The position numbers and the translations under genes were made by a program. The notes beneath the pieces are model-generated. The model worked only from the letters and a program-made list of their open reading frames with translations, did not search any database and had not been told where the DNA came from. DNA of 64,000 nucleotides from Artemia franciscana (lineage: Eukaryota; Arthropoda; Branchiopoda; Anostraca; Artemiidae), in assembly GCF_032884065.1 (NCBI RefSeq), contig NC_088872.1, forward strand, positions 6,318,186 to 6,382,185. The letters are read 5' to 3'. Below are positions 8,747 through 19,308 of this stretch, in pieces; position 1 is the stretch's first letter, and every line of letters begins with the position of its first letter.

Positions 8747-11513
8747 TGAGTGTAGGGTTGCAGTTCTGGCAAAAAGAAAGGCTCGTAAAATGTTTCAAAA
8801 GCACCCATCTCAGTCAACAGCAATCTTTTATAAGCAGTCATGTGCTAAGGTGAAACTAATTTGTAGGAGAGCTAAACAGAGTACATGGCTGAATTTCAGC
8901 TCAAGTATCAGTTTTAGAACCCCAATTTCAAAGGTCCATAATTTCATTAGCCAACTAAATAGTGGAAAGCAGCCTAATGATGACCGTAGATATGATATCA
9001 TTCAGGATGGATATCCAATTGTATCAGATAAAAAGAAGGCAGATCTGTTTACCAATGTTTTTAAAAATGATTGCTCAGATTTTCATCCCAGCCGACCTCC
9101 TTTTTGTAATCTCCCTCTTACCTGTTCTTATAAGGGTACTCTGATGAAACCTTTTTCCCAAGATGAATTTTGTGTAGCACTTAATTCTCTTAACATCAAG
9201 TCTTCCCCAGGTTATGATGGTATTTATATGAAGTGGATTATTGAGTCCCCAAAGGTGTTTCATACAGCCCTCTTAAGTCTTTATAATCTTATTTGGTCAA
9301 GTCAAAAGTTCCCAGATGCCTGGAAGATTGCTCAGGTATTCCCAGCTTTAAAACCTTCTTATTCATCTAATGATCTCAAGTCTTACCGTCCTATATCAGT
9401 ATTACCTTCCTTTAGTAAAGTTCTGGAAAGGCTTGTCTTATCAAGAATTGAGTGGTTTTCTGAAGTCAACAATCTCTTTCCTAGTGAACAAACAGGTTTC
9501 AGAAAAGGACATAGCTCTTTAGATAACATTACCCGGCTAGAAATTGATGTTTGTAATTCCCTCAGAAAAAGACATGTCACAATGGCTGTTCTGTTTGACT
9601 GGTCGAATGCCTATGGAAATGTAGTCCACAATAAATTATTGGAAATCCTAATAAATCTTGACTTCCCGTATCCTTTTATAAGTTTTATAAAGTCTTTTCT
9701 AACTGATAGATATTTTTACGTTCAAGTAAATCAGTCTAGAAGTGAGCAATGCCCCATTACGAGAGGACTTCCTCAAGGTGCAATATTGAGTCCTCTTCTA
9801 TTCAACTTGTATGTTTCTGAATTTCAAGTATCTCATGCATCATTTGGCCTTTATGCAGATGATTTGATCATTTGGAAGTCAGGAAGGGATATTAACCTTC
9901 TTCAAAGCCTTATTCAACATGATATATGTCTAGTCCAGAGATTCTCTTTAGCATTTGGCTTCCCAATATCAATCAGTAAAACTAAAGCCATTATATTTAC
10001 TAATGGTACTCTAGATCCTCCTAATCCACTGACAATTTTCCCAAGGGAGATCCCATTTTGCAATTCAGTGAAGTTACTTGGTTTATTAATGGATTCTAAA
10101 ATGCAGTGGCATGAACATATTAATTCTTTGAAATCTCTGATTATTCAGAGACTTTGTATTCTAAAAAGACTTGCTGGAAGTAAGTGGGGATGTCACCCAA
10201 AGATTATTTTGGATTTTTACAAATTATATATTCGTTCAAATATAGAATATGGAATTCAAATATTTTCAGCTCGTCCCCCATCCTCATTCAAAATCCTTGA
10301 ATCTTTACAAAATTCTGCTATTCGAATAGCTTTGGGTGTGCATAAGCATACTCCTCTGTCAAAGTTAAGAACACTGTCGGGATTAGTGTCCCTAAGTGAA
10401 AGAGCATCTAGTCTAAGGATAAAGTATTTCTCGCAAATCCAGGCTTATGGAGCCAAGCATGCTGTATATGCACATACCTTTGCTGAGAAGTCAGCCTGTC
10501 CCAATGCCCATTCATCATGGAATCAGTTTCAACTGGAGGTCCCAAACTGGAATCAACATTCGCTTCATGCATATCCCTTTACTGAGTCCCCCCCATGGGA
10601 AATGAGTCCTCCAAGCTGTCAAGTAGAACTTATCTCTATTAGTAAAGATTTGATTCCTAATTATGAGATCCAGACTATTTTGGCTGAACACATCTCAAAG
10701 GCTTACCCCAACTATGGAAAAATATATACAGATGGATCCGTCCAGAGGGAAAGAGCTGGAGCAGGAGCATGTATCCCATCCCTGAATTTGAATATTTATT
10801 CTCCTCTCCCATTGGGATCTTCTATCCTGTCTGCTGAATTATGTGCCATCCGCCTGGCCTTGGATGCTCTTATAAATTATAACATTGAATCTGAAAATAT
10901 ACTCTGTCTCTCCGACTCTAAATCAGCATTACTACTGATCCAAAATATTAATAGAATTGCTAATGACAAAGATTTATATAATATTAGAAGACAGCTTCTT
11001 AATCTTAAGATCAAGGAAAATGAAGTTTATTTTCAACATGTTCCTAGTCATAAAGGTATAAAATATAATGATATGGCTGATTCTCTAGCAGCAAAGGCTT
11101 CCATGTTATCTCCTAGTCCTTCCTCTGACCTCAATTCACGAGATATTATCAGGCAAAGATCCAAAGTTAATCACAGTACATTAATGTTATCGCCATTTCA
11201 TACAAGATTAAATACAGTGCTATATTACCGACTGAAATCAGGTGCCCTACTTCTAAATAGCTTGTTATTTAATTGGAAGCTACATCATTCCCCTTTATGC
11301 CGAATCTGCTTTTCAACAGAGGAAACAATCCAGCATATTTTATTTGATTGCCAGGCTCAGAGTGAGGAGACTGTTGCTCTTAAGCGTTTCTGCTCCTTGG
11401 CTAAGATTCCAAATACTTATACAGCTATCCTGGATTCTAACCTGCCATGGGAAATTGATCGTAAGATATTTAAGGCAGCAATTGATACCTTAAAGAAGAG
11501 AAATATTGTTTAA
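8715..11513 (+). CDS. Reverse transcriptase / RNase H ORF of LINE (right copy)
   Basis: A 932-residue RT plus RNase H with intact FDWSNAY, GLPQG, YADD, YTDGS, SAEL, SDS and SHKGI motifs and the terminal CCHC-like knuckle, as described for the left copy. The ATG at 8715 is the first in this frame after an in-frame stop at 8694. The N-terminal WWNDEC is the linker usually found just after the endonuclease. That fits a frame split within an originally continuous ORF2. Confidence 0.93.
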   Translation: MAPRPKNWWNDECRVAVLAKRKARKMFQKHPSQSTAIFYKQSCAKVKLICRRAKQSTWLNFSSSISFRTPISKVHNFISQLNSGKQPNDDRRYDIIQDGYPIVSDKKKADLFTNVFKNDCSDFHPSRPPFCNLPLTCSYKGTLMKPFSQDEFCVALNSLNIKSSPGYDGIYMKWIIESPKVFHTALLSLYNLIWSSQKFPDAWKIAQVFPALKPSYSSNDLKSYRPISVLPSFSKVLERLVLSRIEWFSEVNNLFPSEQTGFRKGHSSLDNITRLEIDVCNSLRKRHVTMAVLFDWSNAYGNVVHNKLLEILINLDFPYPFISFIKSFLTDRYFYVQVNQSRSEQCPITRGLPQGAILSPLLFNLYVSEFQVSHASFGLYADDLIIWKSGRDINLLQSLIQHDICLVQRFSLAFGFPISISKTKAIIFTNGTLDPPNPLTIFPREIPFCNSVKLLGLLMDSKMQWHEHINSLKSLIIQRLCILKRLAGSKWGCHPKIILDFYKLYIRSNIEYGIQIFSARPPSSFKILESLQNSAIRIALGVHKHTPLSKLRTLSGLVSLSERASSLRIKYFSQIQAYGAKHAVYAHTFAEKSACPNAHSSWNQFQLEVPNWNQHSLHAYPFTESPPWEMSPPSCQVELISISKDLIPNYEIQTILAEHISKAYPNYGKIYTDGSVQRERAGAGACIPSLNLNIYSPLPLGSSILSAELCAIRLALDALINYNIESENILCLSDSKSALLLIQNINRIANDKDLYNIRRQLLNLKIKENEVYFQHVPSHKGIKYNDMADSLAAKASMLSPSPSSDLNSRDIIRQRSKVNHSTLMLSPFHTRLNTVLYYRLKSGALLLNSLLFNWKLHHSPLCRICFSTEETIQHILFDCQAQSEETVALKRFCSLAKIPNTYTAILDSNLPWEIDRKIFKAAIDTLKKRNIV

Positions 11514-11926
11514 TAAGGATTAAAGCTTGAAGAAGTCAATTTTTAATGGGACGCGATTTATCCATAGTTTTTGATTGTGCAGAAGAGAGCGGGAATGAGT
11601 AGGAAGAGCCGTATTGGTACCGGCCGGCCTAGTGCCTTAAACTGCTGGGGACAGGTAGCTCAGGTACTCGCACTTCCCACAATCAATAACAGTGTATTAT
11701 TGTTCATAATCGTATATATCCATTGTTCGCAGACTGGAGCAGAATAGAGCTTCCAGTAGCTAGTTTTTCTGAAGAAGAAGTCAAAGAGGTGAAAGGACTT
11801 GTTGTTAGTCCATATACCTCCCTACAATTTTTGGAACTGGAACTGGTTTAAGTTAATGCTTATAAGCATAGTTATTCAATGTCGTAACTTTTTTTGTTAA
11901 GAGTGGCATTCTATTATAATTAAATG

Positions 11927-12027
11927 TATATTATAATGTATAATTATATTATTAATTATGTATAATTAATATATAATTATTATAATTCTATTATAATTAA
12001 AGTGGCATTCTATTATAAGTAATATAA
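11927..12027. other. Right-arm-specific 101-bp AT-rich block with copies of the LINE end
   Basis: The block replaces the left-arm 78 bp. It is almost pure A/T, plus two partial copies of the LINE terminal motif ATTCTATTATAA. It looks like a templated insertion made from the adjacent LINE end. Confidence 0.85.
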
Positions 12028-12186
12028 TAACATACTCTGGTATATTTGAAGAGATAGGAAGGGGCTAAATTAGTGGAATCTTTGGTTAAGTTGTTCAGAT
12101 AATATCTTGGAAAATGTTTTATTCATACTTTAAAAGCAAAATCATCTATAAAAAGTCCTAAATGATAAGATTTTGGCTTTGTTGAG

Positions 12187-13017
12187 CTACCCTAAACAGA
12201 GGGTAAAATTCTAGTTTGACTTTTTTTTGTTTTGAATTTGGAATTCTAATACCAGGCTATAGATTAAATTTCCAGTGAAATCCCAGTTTAGCTACTTTTT
12301 GCTATCTTTGAAAGGAGTTGTGTTAGAAGAATGAAACTTTTAGTGATTAATCCATAACTAAAAATATGCTCTGAGAAGCTATTGCTAAGCTTATGTGATA
12401 ACCCTCTTCTGATTTTTAAGTCTTAGAATTTTGCATACTTGACTGGTCTTTAACTATTAAAATTTTGGCAAAACAATATCTTACCTTAATTTTCAGCTAG
12501 CAGTTTCTATTTCTCTTGTTTTACCTCTGAAAATGCAATTCTTGTTACTTGAGTAGAATCTTAAGCCATAGGCTATCAGTGTTTCGTATTTGAATTTAGG
12601 AAATGTATTTCCTGGAAGTTTCCAAATCTTGGAAACCTCATAAATTGGAATTAAACAAAGTTATGACCCTAAAAATGCTTTTTTTCTTGTCATCTAAGTA
12701 GAAGATTTATTTTGCACTTTTATAACACAGTCATTTTTAAGGTTGTAGACCAAATATTGAGATTTCCAACTGTCTTCATCACTAACCAGCAATTCTACAG
12801 GATTTAATCCTTATTTCATTGGACAATGTGATTTAAAGTAATTTAAGGTAAATATTTTTAAGAGAGAGAAGGAGTAGAGTTATATGCTTCAAAACACTTT
12901 CCCATTACATAGTTTAGTCTCTAGACCCATCCCTGAAAGTTTCATTTTCCTAACCTATACCTTTTTCAAGATAATACAAATTTATCTAAACTAGAATTTT
13001 ACCAAACAGAGTTTTTA
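12187..13017. mobile_element. TIR element of the same family, right arm
   Basis: Mirror image of the left-arm element, with the same terminal GGTAAAATTCTAGTTT motifs at about 12203 and 12990. It is present because of the palindrome, not as an independent insertion. Confidence 0.6.
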
Positions 13018-14522
13018 ACCTCATAACTTGTAATAACATATTGTTCAGGCTAGCCTTTGCAATCCCTACAAATTTTGACTCTTCACAATAAAGCACTATC
13101 ATAGGCTTAGCCTAACAAAAAAACAGTAGACCTACCTAACTGATTTGAAAGCCAAATATTATATATATAGAGAAGAAAAAATTCAATTTGACTATCAATA
13201 TCTTACTCAAAACATAGGAACCCTGATTTCAGAGAGCAATAATTATCTAGAGTTTTATTTAGCTTAGAAACAGAGAAGTTGTTTTGAAGTCAAGTTTTAA
13301 TGTCATTCTCTGGTTCTAACACTTCATAACCAACATGTCTGCAATATAACATTCTAATAGCTCTTTTATAGCCTAAAGCATAGCTATTTGTTATCATAAA
13401 AAATTAAGTGCAGTTCTATAATGAAAAGAAAACAGCAAACTGCTTAATCTTAATAAAAAAAAAATCTGAAGTGCTTTATGTTTCCTCAATACAAAATATA
13501 TATTAATTTTGTTTTTAGTAGAATACTAGTTAAGTATAAACCAGCAAATGTGTAAGAATTTTTTGAGGGGGGGGGGGGAGCAGCTGCCTAAAATTAACAA
13601 AATATTTCTGATAAGTACAAAGACATAACAAATTAAGCTAAACTAGGAAAATAGTTTTTTTTTCTCACTGAACTGTTACCATGACACATAATATGTTGTA
13701 AGATTTTTGCAGTACTTGTGCATTATAGCCGCCACACTCAAGTTCTATTGAGAAGTTAAGTTTGGCTAATGTTTATGACATAAAATAAAAAATGATTAAT
13801 ATATGACACTTTATCAACAAATTTATGAAAACTACAACAAAGAATCTTGGAATTTGTAAATCAGCATTGTATCTAAATATATCTTTACATTGTGATAGAT
13901 TGTTTTAACGCCCTACTGTACAGGGGTAAATATTTAAATTATGTATGATAGGCAATTATCAGAAGAGTAATCTATTAAAAGTCTCCTGAGCTATATAGGG
14001 AAGTTTTTTTTCTTTTTTACTTGCTTTAGCTTGTATCCATTTCCTGATTGCCATATAAATTCCATAAGTCATAGTTAAATAACATAAGCTTATATATATA
14101 TAGACTATAGCTTGTTGCTAATTTTTCTAGGTATAGAATGTTTGATTTGGTAAAGCCCTAGAGAAGGACCTGAAAAGAAAAAAACATAATACAAAAAATA
14201 ATTCATGCTTCATAATTTTTAGAATAATAGCTGGTAACACATTTTATGTACAACTTTGCTCTACTTTACCCCTCAATCCTCCAAATATAAAAATCTATTG
14301 CTGAAATTTCCAATTTCCCATTTTTTTTGTCAATATGTCTCTCTAACTTCAACTCATGTAGCTGTAAATTAAACCAAATGTGACAAACAATAACTAGAGA
14401 AACAGGTGACAGGAGGTTAAATGCATTGAAAATATGAGATTTGGGCCATATTTCTGCACATTAGGAGGGGGATAGAGATAAAGCATATCCTAGCTGAATG
14501 ATTTTCTCTTGCTATGTAGGGT

Positions 14523-15692
14523 AATTGGAAGGTCACTTGTGTATGATGCTGTCCCTTTTGGTTTTAGTTGGATAGAAAAAAATTCAAAGAAAGTCCCCTT
14601 TGAAAAGATAGGAGTCCCAAAGTGAGATTATATTTGTCAAAGCTTGGAGGTTTGTCCCTTCTGTCTGTTTAAACAAAACAGATTCTTAATTGAAGCTTTG
14701 TTCATTTCTCTCTTAAGGGTGCCCAATAATTATGATATAAGGTACTTTTCTTTATTCATTTGTCTTTTTTGTTTTCTAAAAGACTTTATTTTAATCTAGA
14801 TGTATCACAAATTGCTCATTTTTACCAGAGGTTCATTTGACCTACTTTGAAATCCCTGGTCTCAAAATTACATTTGACTTTGTTAAAGCTAGGAGACATA
14901 GACCTTGTGTTTGTTTAAAGAAAGTGAATAAACATTAGTAAGTTGTTTTGCACTAAAGCCCTAGGGCCATGACAATTCAAAACAAAAAAGAAAATTCACT
15001 TTAGAATATTCAACATTGTCTAACATAACAGAAACAAAGAAAAAAAAAATACAAAATTTACTTCTGTGCTCTATTGTCAACATGAAAAGTTGTCCAAAAT
15101 TTTAAAATCTTGCAAAACATTCATCCCTCATCACATTTGCCAGCCATCTCTCATCAAATCTACACTTCATTTCTCATTCCACTCAATTCTACACATACTT
15201 CAAATGACCCACACTCTCATTAGTACTTCCACAGATATGGCCAAAGTAAGGACCATATTGCTTACATTTTATTATATCTAAAAGTTTTCTGTAGCTAAGT
15301 CAGTACTTAAATATTTTCTTACACCTTTGTAAACAACCTTAAGATGGTAAAATAGGTTGGATTATCAAAATTTTTTGTGACCTCAATATATTTCAATCAT
15401 TACCAAGTGTAATATAAAGGGCAGCCAATGGCAAAGGACCTGAATAAATATTTTAAGGTAATTAAAAAGGTTTATTACCCAAAAACTTGATAAAACTAAA
15501 AGGGAATTCTTAATGATTGATTACTTTAAAATATCTACATTATACACAACAATAAACCTTTGCTATAAAGGGAAAGTCAGAAAGGCCCAAAGAACTATTT
15601 AATACTAATTGTGCTTTGAGACTGTTAGGTGATTGTCTAAATGATCTTGGAAATCAATGAAGATAAAATGTGTGCAAACTCAACACCAATAT
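14523..15692. other. Unique AT-rich flank right of the palindrome; no gene seen
   Basis: Similarity to the left arm ends at 14522. I see only short open frames without recognisable motifs and no repeat family in this stretch. Confidence 0.5.
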
Positions 15693-16003
15693 GCAAGTAA
15701 GTAAGTATGGCAGCACTGACACATCAAGATCTAAACTGGCAGTGCTAATTTCCACTTTGTGACCCTATGGCCAAGAATTGCAATGAAGGGCTGGGGGCCA
15801 GAAATCCTGTGCATTTGTACACCCCCCCCCTGCTTACCTTTCCCATATTTCTCCATTTGCCCATTTAAAGCTGGTTTAAATCAGTCTAACATTATTGACC
15901 CCATTCAAAACAAATAAACTGGCAATACCAGGAATCAAACCTGTACCTCATGGACAAAGGATTTCTAACTAAGAGTGCTTTCCACTTAGCCAGGAACACC
16001 ATT
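15693..16003 (-). mobile_element. tRNA-derived SINE, old copy
   Basis: About 310 bp aligns by eye to the SINE at 49762-50085: the tetranucleotide tail AAGTAAGTAAG, the TCTAAACTGGC block, GGGCTGGGGGCC, CTGCTTACC and a degenerate B box (GGTTTGATTCC on the minus strand). The many substitutions and a run of C near 15824 indicate an old insertion. Confidence 0.75.
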
Positions 16004-16524
16004 ATGACCAGAGTAAAACAACCATTTAAAAAAAAAATATGGAAAAAAAAAAGATGGATTTACAGCCATTTTCACTAATCTTCTATACACATTATATTTT
16101 ACTTAGACAAGTTATTTTAAGGCAGGTGTCAACAAAGCTCCAGCAGGGATTGCATTTACTCAAGATGCAAACTAGCATGGTGAATGCTTAGCTTTGTGAT
16201 ATTCTTGTCTTAAAATAATAAAAACAGCAAATTTACATTTGCTACTTGTTTTCTAAACACTCATTTAAGCAAAACCATTTGTAACAGCAATACACCCATG
16301 GTTAGGATCTATCTAAAATGCTTTACAACAGAAGGGACACATGTCTTCCAAAGCAAATATGCAGCTTTAATGCTGTTCTTTGTCATCTATGAAAATAATT
16401 AAACTGTATCAGATGTATATTGATTTAAGATACTTCTAAGACTTTTAGCCAATTCTGTTAAATAAAAGGCCAGGCATTTCTTCACGATTTATACAATGTG
16501 TAAAAGAGCACCAGGGGATTAGAT

Positions 16525-16720
16525 TAAAAAACAACTTTCAGGGACAGGTCTAAAGGCTAAAGTATGTCCTGGGAAGGTCTGCTTATATATAAAATACAAA
16601 GAAACTAGTTTCAGTTTCACAACTTTCCTCAATCCCACTTTACAAGGTTTTAAAGATATGCAAATACACTTCCTGAATTTTGAAAACCAATAATTATAAA
16701 TCATATAAGTCTACAGTTAT
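16525..16720. mobile_element. Fragment of the arm TIR family
   Basis: Contains CTTTCAGGGACAGGTCTA followed by GGCTAAAGTATGTCC, closely matching 55362-55400. An AAGATATGCAAATACACTTCC block matches, inverted, the interior near 55625. No complete ends are seen. Confidence 0.55.
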
Positions 16721-16826
16721 AAACAATGACAGTTTTGGTTAAATCAGAGTTCAACCAGGCAATTTTTTCACGCAAAAACACTTTTCATGACAACCTTGTT
16801 TGTCACTGTTTCACGCAAAACAGCGG

Positions 16827-16859
16827 TTGAGCTCAACCACACCAAGTGGTTGAGCTCAA
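16827..16859. other. Perfect 14-bp hairpin
   Basis: TTGAGCTCAACCAC pairs with GTGGTTGAGCTCAA around a 5-base loop. It sits among repeated CACGCAAAA motifs (about 16769, 16812). Function unknown. Confidence 0.7.
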
Positions 16860-17040
16860 ATAGTCTCTTTGGTTGACGCAAAAAAAGGCCTTAGCCTTGG
16901 CCTACATGTATGTCTAATTTTAAAATATAATACCTGAAACCCTTTTTTAATATTTTAAGAAACCTTGGATTAGTTTCCCATAAAACCAAGATAATCTTTA
17001 ATGATGAATGGATAAGATTCCAAAATCTTACCTTTCAGAA

Positions 17041-17280
17041 GTTTTGAATTCAGCGCTTCTTTCCATTGATCCGACGGACGTCGGCCCCATTCACAGCGGA
17101 TAAAAATTTAGCACGCCAGCGGACGACTTAGGTAAGTAGAAGCAAGAAAAACGACTTCAGAGATCTAGCGGACTTCTAGCGGACAAAGAAAAACGATATT
17201 TATCTCCAAAGTAGTCCGCGCGTGGGTTCGCGGAGACAAGAGAAACACAGCCATGGGCTGTGTTTCTCTTGTCTTCATTT
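17041..17280. other. CpG-containing island with hairpin and splice-donor-like site
   Basis: In AT-rich surroundings this stretch is rich in CG, with several GCGGAC motifs, a CCGACGGACGTCGG palindrome and CTTAGGTAAGTAG near 17127, which is a strong splice-donor match. GCAAGAAAAACGACTT at 17142-17157 is identical to 7187-7202, the LINE leader in the left arm. A perfect 18-bp stem with an ATG loop lies at 17235-17273. It could be a promoter and first exon or a relic of a LINE 5' end; I cannot choose. Confidence 0.4.
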
Positions 17281-18601
17281 GTGTGTTTCTCTGTGTTTCA
17301 TTTCTATAAGACAGCGTTGCAACTGGATAAAAAATAAACCACTAATTCTTGAAAAGTCACGAAATTAGCACATAAATCAGTAGATTATTGAATAGAAACC
17401 ATAAGAATTATAATACTCTTTGTCATTGTAACTAATAATTGTTTTGTTTCTCTACCATGTTCTATATAGGCGCACCTACAGGAAGGGGTAAAATTAACCC
17501 CTTTGATGTGGAAAAATACCTTTATATTGACGTTTTGTTTTTTCTCAAGCGAAAATTACCTTTAAATTTTAGAAAAATGCCTTTTTGGATCTTTATGTAG
17601 AAAATAAAACAAAATACTTCCTTACTCTCTGTATTTTCCTGTACCTTTGGCTTATACCCCGATCACTGAAATTGGTTATCGGTGATCTAATCGAAACATT
17701 TGCTTTTTTTCTAATTTTTTTCTTGTCGATTCAGAACCTCAGTTTGTTCCCAAGAAATATAGAAACTATTTTCATTTTACTCTAGTTGAGCTGGTATAAT
17801 TACTGGGATACCAGCAACAATTTTAAAAATAGTCTATTTATATTTTCATGGGAAAAATTATCCAGCCCTTCATTTCAATAAATATCGGTCTTATCGCTTC
17901 TTTCCAAAAATAAAGAGGTACTTGTTAATTATACGGAAAACACACAAGAAGTAAAGTTATGTTAATCCTGATAAATTATGGCAAAAAATGATGAAAATGT
18001 ACTACTTTAGTTTTTTGGGGTAAGGTAACTTAAAATAACTTTACCCCCACCCCCTTATTGTGCGAATATGTAGCCCAATTTACACAAGTTCATTGCATTC
18101 TGTCACCCTTTATTTGTCCTTGTGAAACTGGTTTTCATAGATCATAAATTATCCTTATTATCCTTAGCAAATTATCCTTAGCATACTTTCATATCTAAAC
18201 CTATCCTCAGGGCCAGCATGGGTCATGTTAAATCTAAAGATATAGTTTTGGAACCTTTTGTCTATGCTAAAAAATATGGATATCTCAAACTTTTGATTAA
18301 ACAATTTTTCGGAAAAAAGGGGAGGTGGGAGGGGAATAGTAACCGCCCAATATTTTTGTTCAAATAAAAGGAACACCAGAAATTTTAATTTCCATTCAAT
18401 TTAGCCCTCTTCTGACGTTCTGGGCCGTAGGTTCCATGCAATCACCCCTAAAAAAAAACAAATTAACAAGCATCCGTGATTTTTCTTATGGCAAATCATA
18501 CAAAAATCAACACTTTTGCAGATAGAGGCTAAAAACTTCCCCGCTTACTCCCAACCGACTTCAGTCATCAAACTACAATCAATTGAATCTATCAAGTCAG
18601 A
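17281..18601. other. AT-rich stretch without recognisable gene
   Basis: Only short frames without motifs and no repeat family that I can identify. Confidence 0.4.
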
Positions 18602-18856
18602 ATGCAGCAGCTCATTCTTAGAGAAAACAAAGGTTTGCAAGGTAGTGGTGCCTTTATTCCTGAGTCACTAACAAAACCTACACTTCAGCTACTTAATATT
18701 GCTAAATCAAAACTTGGGAAGATGTCAACATGGCCTAGTGGAGGAAAAATACTCACCAAGCTATTTACTGGTAAAGTGATTACTGTTAAAGAGGCATCTC
18801 AAGTTGATGCTCTCCATCAGTCAACTACAGCCCATCCAAGCCCTTCCCAGGACTGA
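18602..18856 (+). pseudogene. LINE ORF1 C-terminal remnant (baculovirus FP25K-like fold)
   Basis: An 84-residue frame contains IPESLTKPTLQLLNIAK followed by a W..GGKIL segment. This matches the pattern of the FP-like domain at the end of ORF1 in many CR1/Jockey LINEs, where N-E-x-L-T is followed by a helix and W-x(2-4)-G-K-I. It lies 0.45 kb upstream of endonuclease and RT remains in the same orientation, so it is likely the ORF1 of that element. The N-terminal part of ORF1 is not recognisable. Confidence 0.5.
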
Positions 18857-19308
18857 AATAAACCATTTCTTTTCTTTTAGCTCTGTTTTGTAACTTTATT
18901 TATGATTTAATAGTTTTTCTTATGTTTGCATTTACATTTTTACTTTATTCATTTAATTGGATTGCACAAACCATTGGTACTTCTTTCCTCCATTTGCTTC
19001 TTTATTGATTTACCTTTTCCTTTGTTTTGTTTTTGCCTTTGTCCTTCTTTATTATTATTTTATATTATTTTTATCTTATTGTATTATTTTTTTTCCTTGA
19101 ATTTTGTAGTTTGTTATTGATCTTTGTTCTTCCAGATGTTTTCTCCTTTGTTGCCTATATGTTTTACCTTTCAATCCACCCTCTGCTACTTCAGCCTGCC
19201 TGTATCGATATTGCGTTCATTTGTAAATCAATATTGTATGCATTTGTCGTGTATATCTGGGTGATTTCTCTTTTCTTTTGAATTCTTCTATTCTTAATTC
19301 AGTTATAT

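Larger units (their letters stand above)
7250..11926 (+). mobile_element. Non-LTR retrotransposon, right-arm copy
   Basis: Mirror copy of the left-arm LINE, reading rightward from the palindrome centre: leader 7250-7359, ORF1, endonuclease, RT/RNase H, then a 3' UTR from 11514 to about 11926. The 3' UTR includes GC-rich CCGGCCGG around 11620-11630 and ends in an AT-rich stretch. Beyond 11926 the sequence departs from the left arm: the end motif AGTGGCATTCTATTATAA is repeated at about 12001 within a 101-bp AT-rich block. All three frames are open. Confidence 0.9.
1..14522. repeat. Giant near-perfect palindrome (inverted repeat), arms about 7.25 kb
   Basis: The sequence from 1 to 7249 reads as the reverse complement of 7250 to 14522. 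The centre is the EcoRI-like GAATTC at 7247-7252, so there is no spacer. Around the centre a base at x pairs with 14499-x. Beyond the replaced block at the LINE 3' junction the sum becomes 14522, and after a one-base difference in a C/G run (about 945-955 against 13566-13577) it becomes 14523. Similarity stops after 14522, while the left arm is cut by the window edge. The arms differ by scattered single bases, for example near 170, 790, 890 and 1600, and by one block replacement. Outside the LINE and a TIR element the arms hold no recognisable gene. A fold-back or haplotype-join assembly artefact is the main alternative to a real palindrome. Confidence 0.97.

Noticed and set aside
18926-19281. 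Hydrophobic frames that look like membrane proteins
   Set aside because: T-rich sequence between LINE ORF1 and endonuclease remnants gives Phe/Leu/Ile runs by composition.
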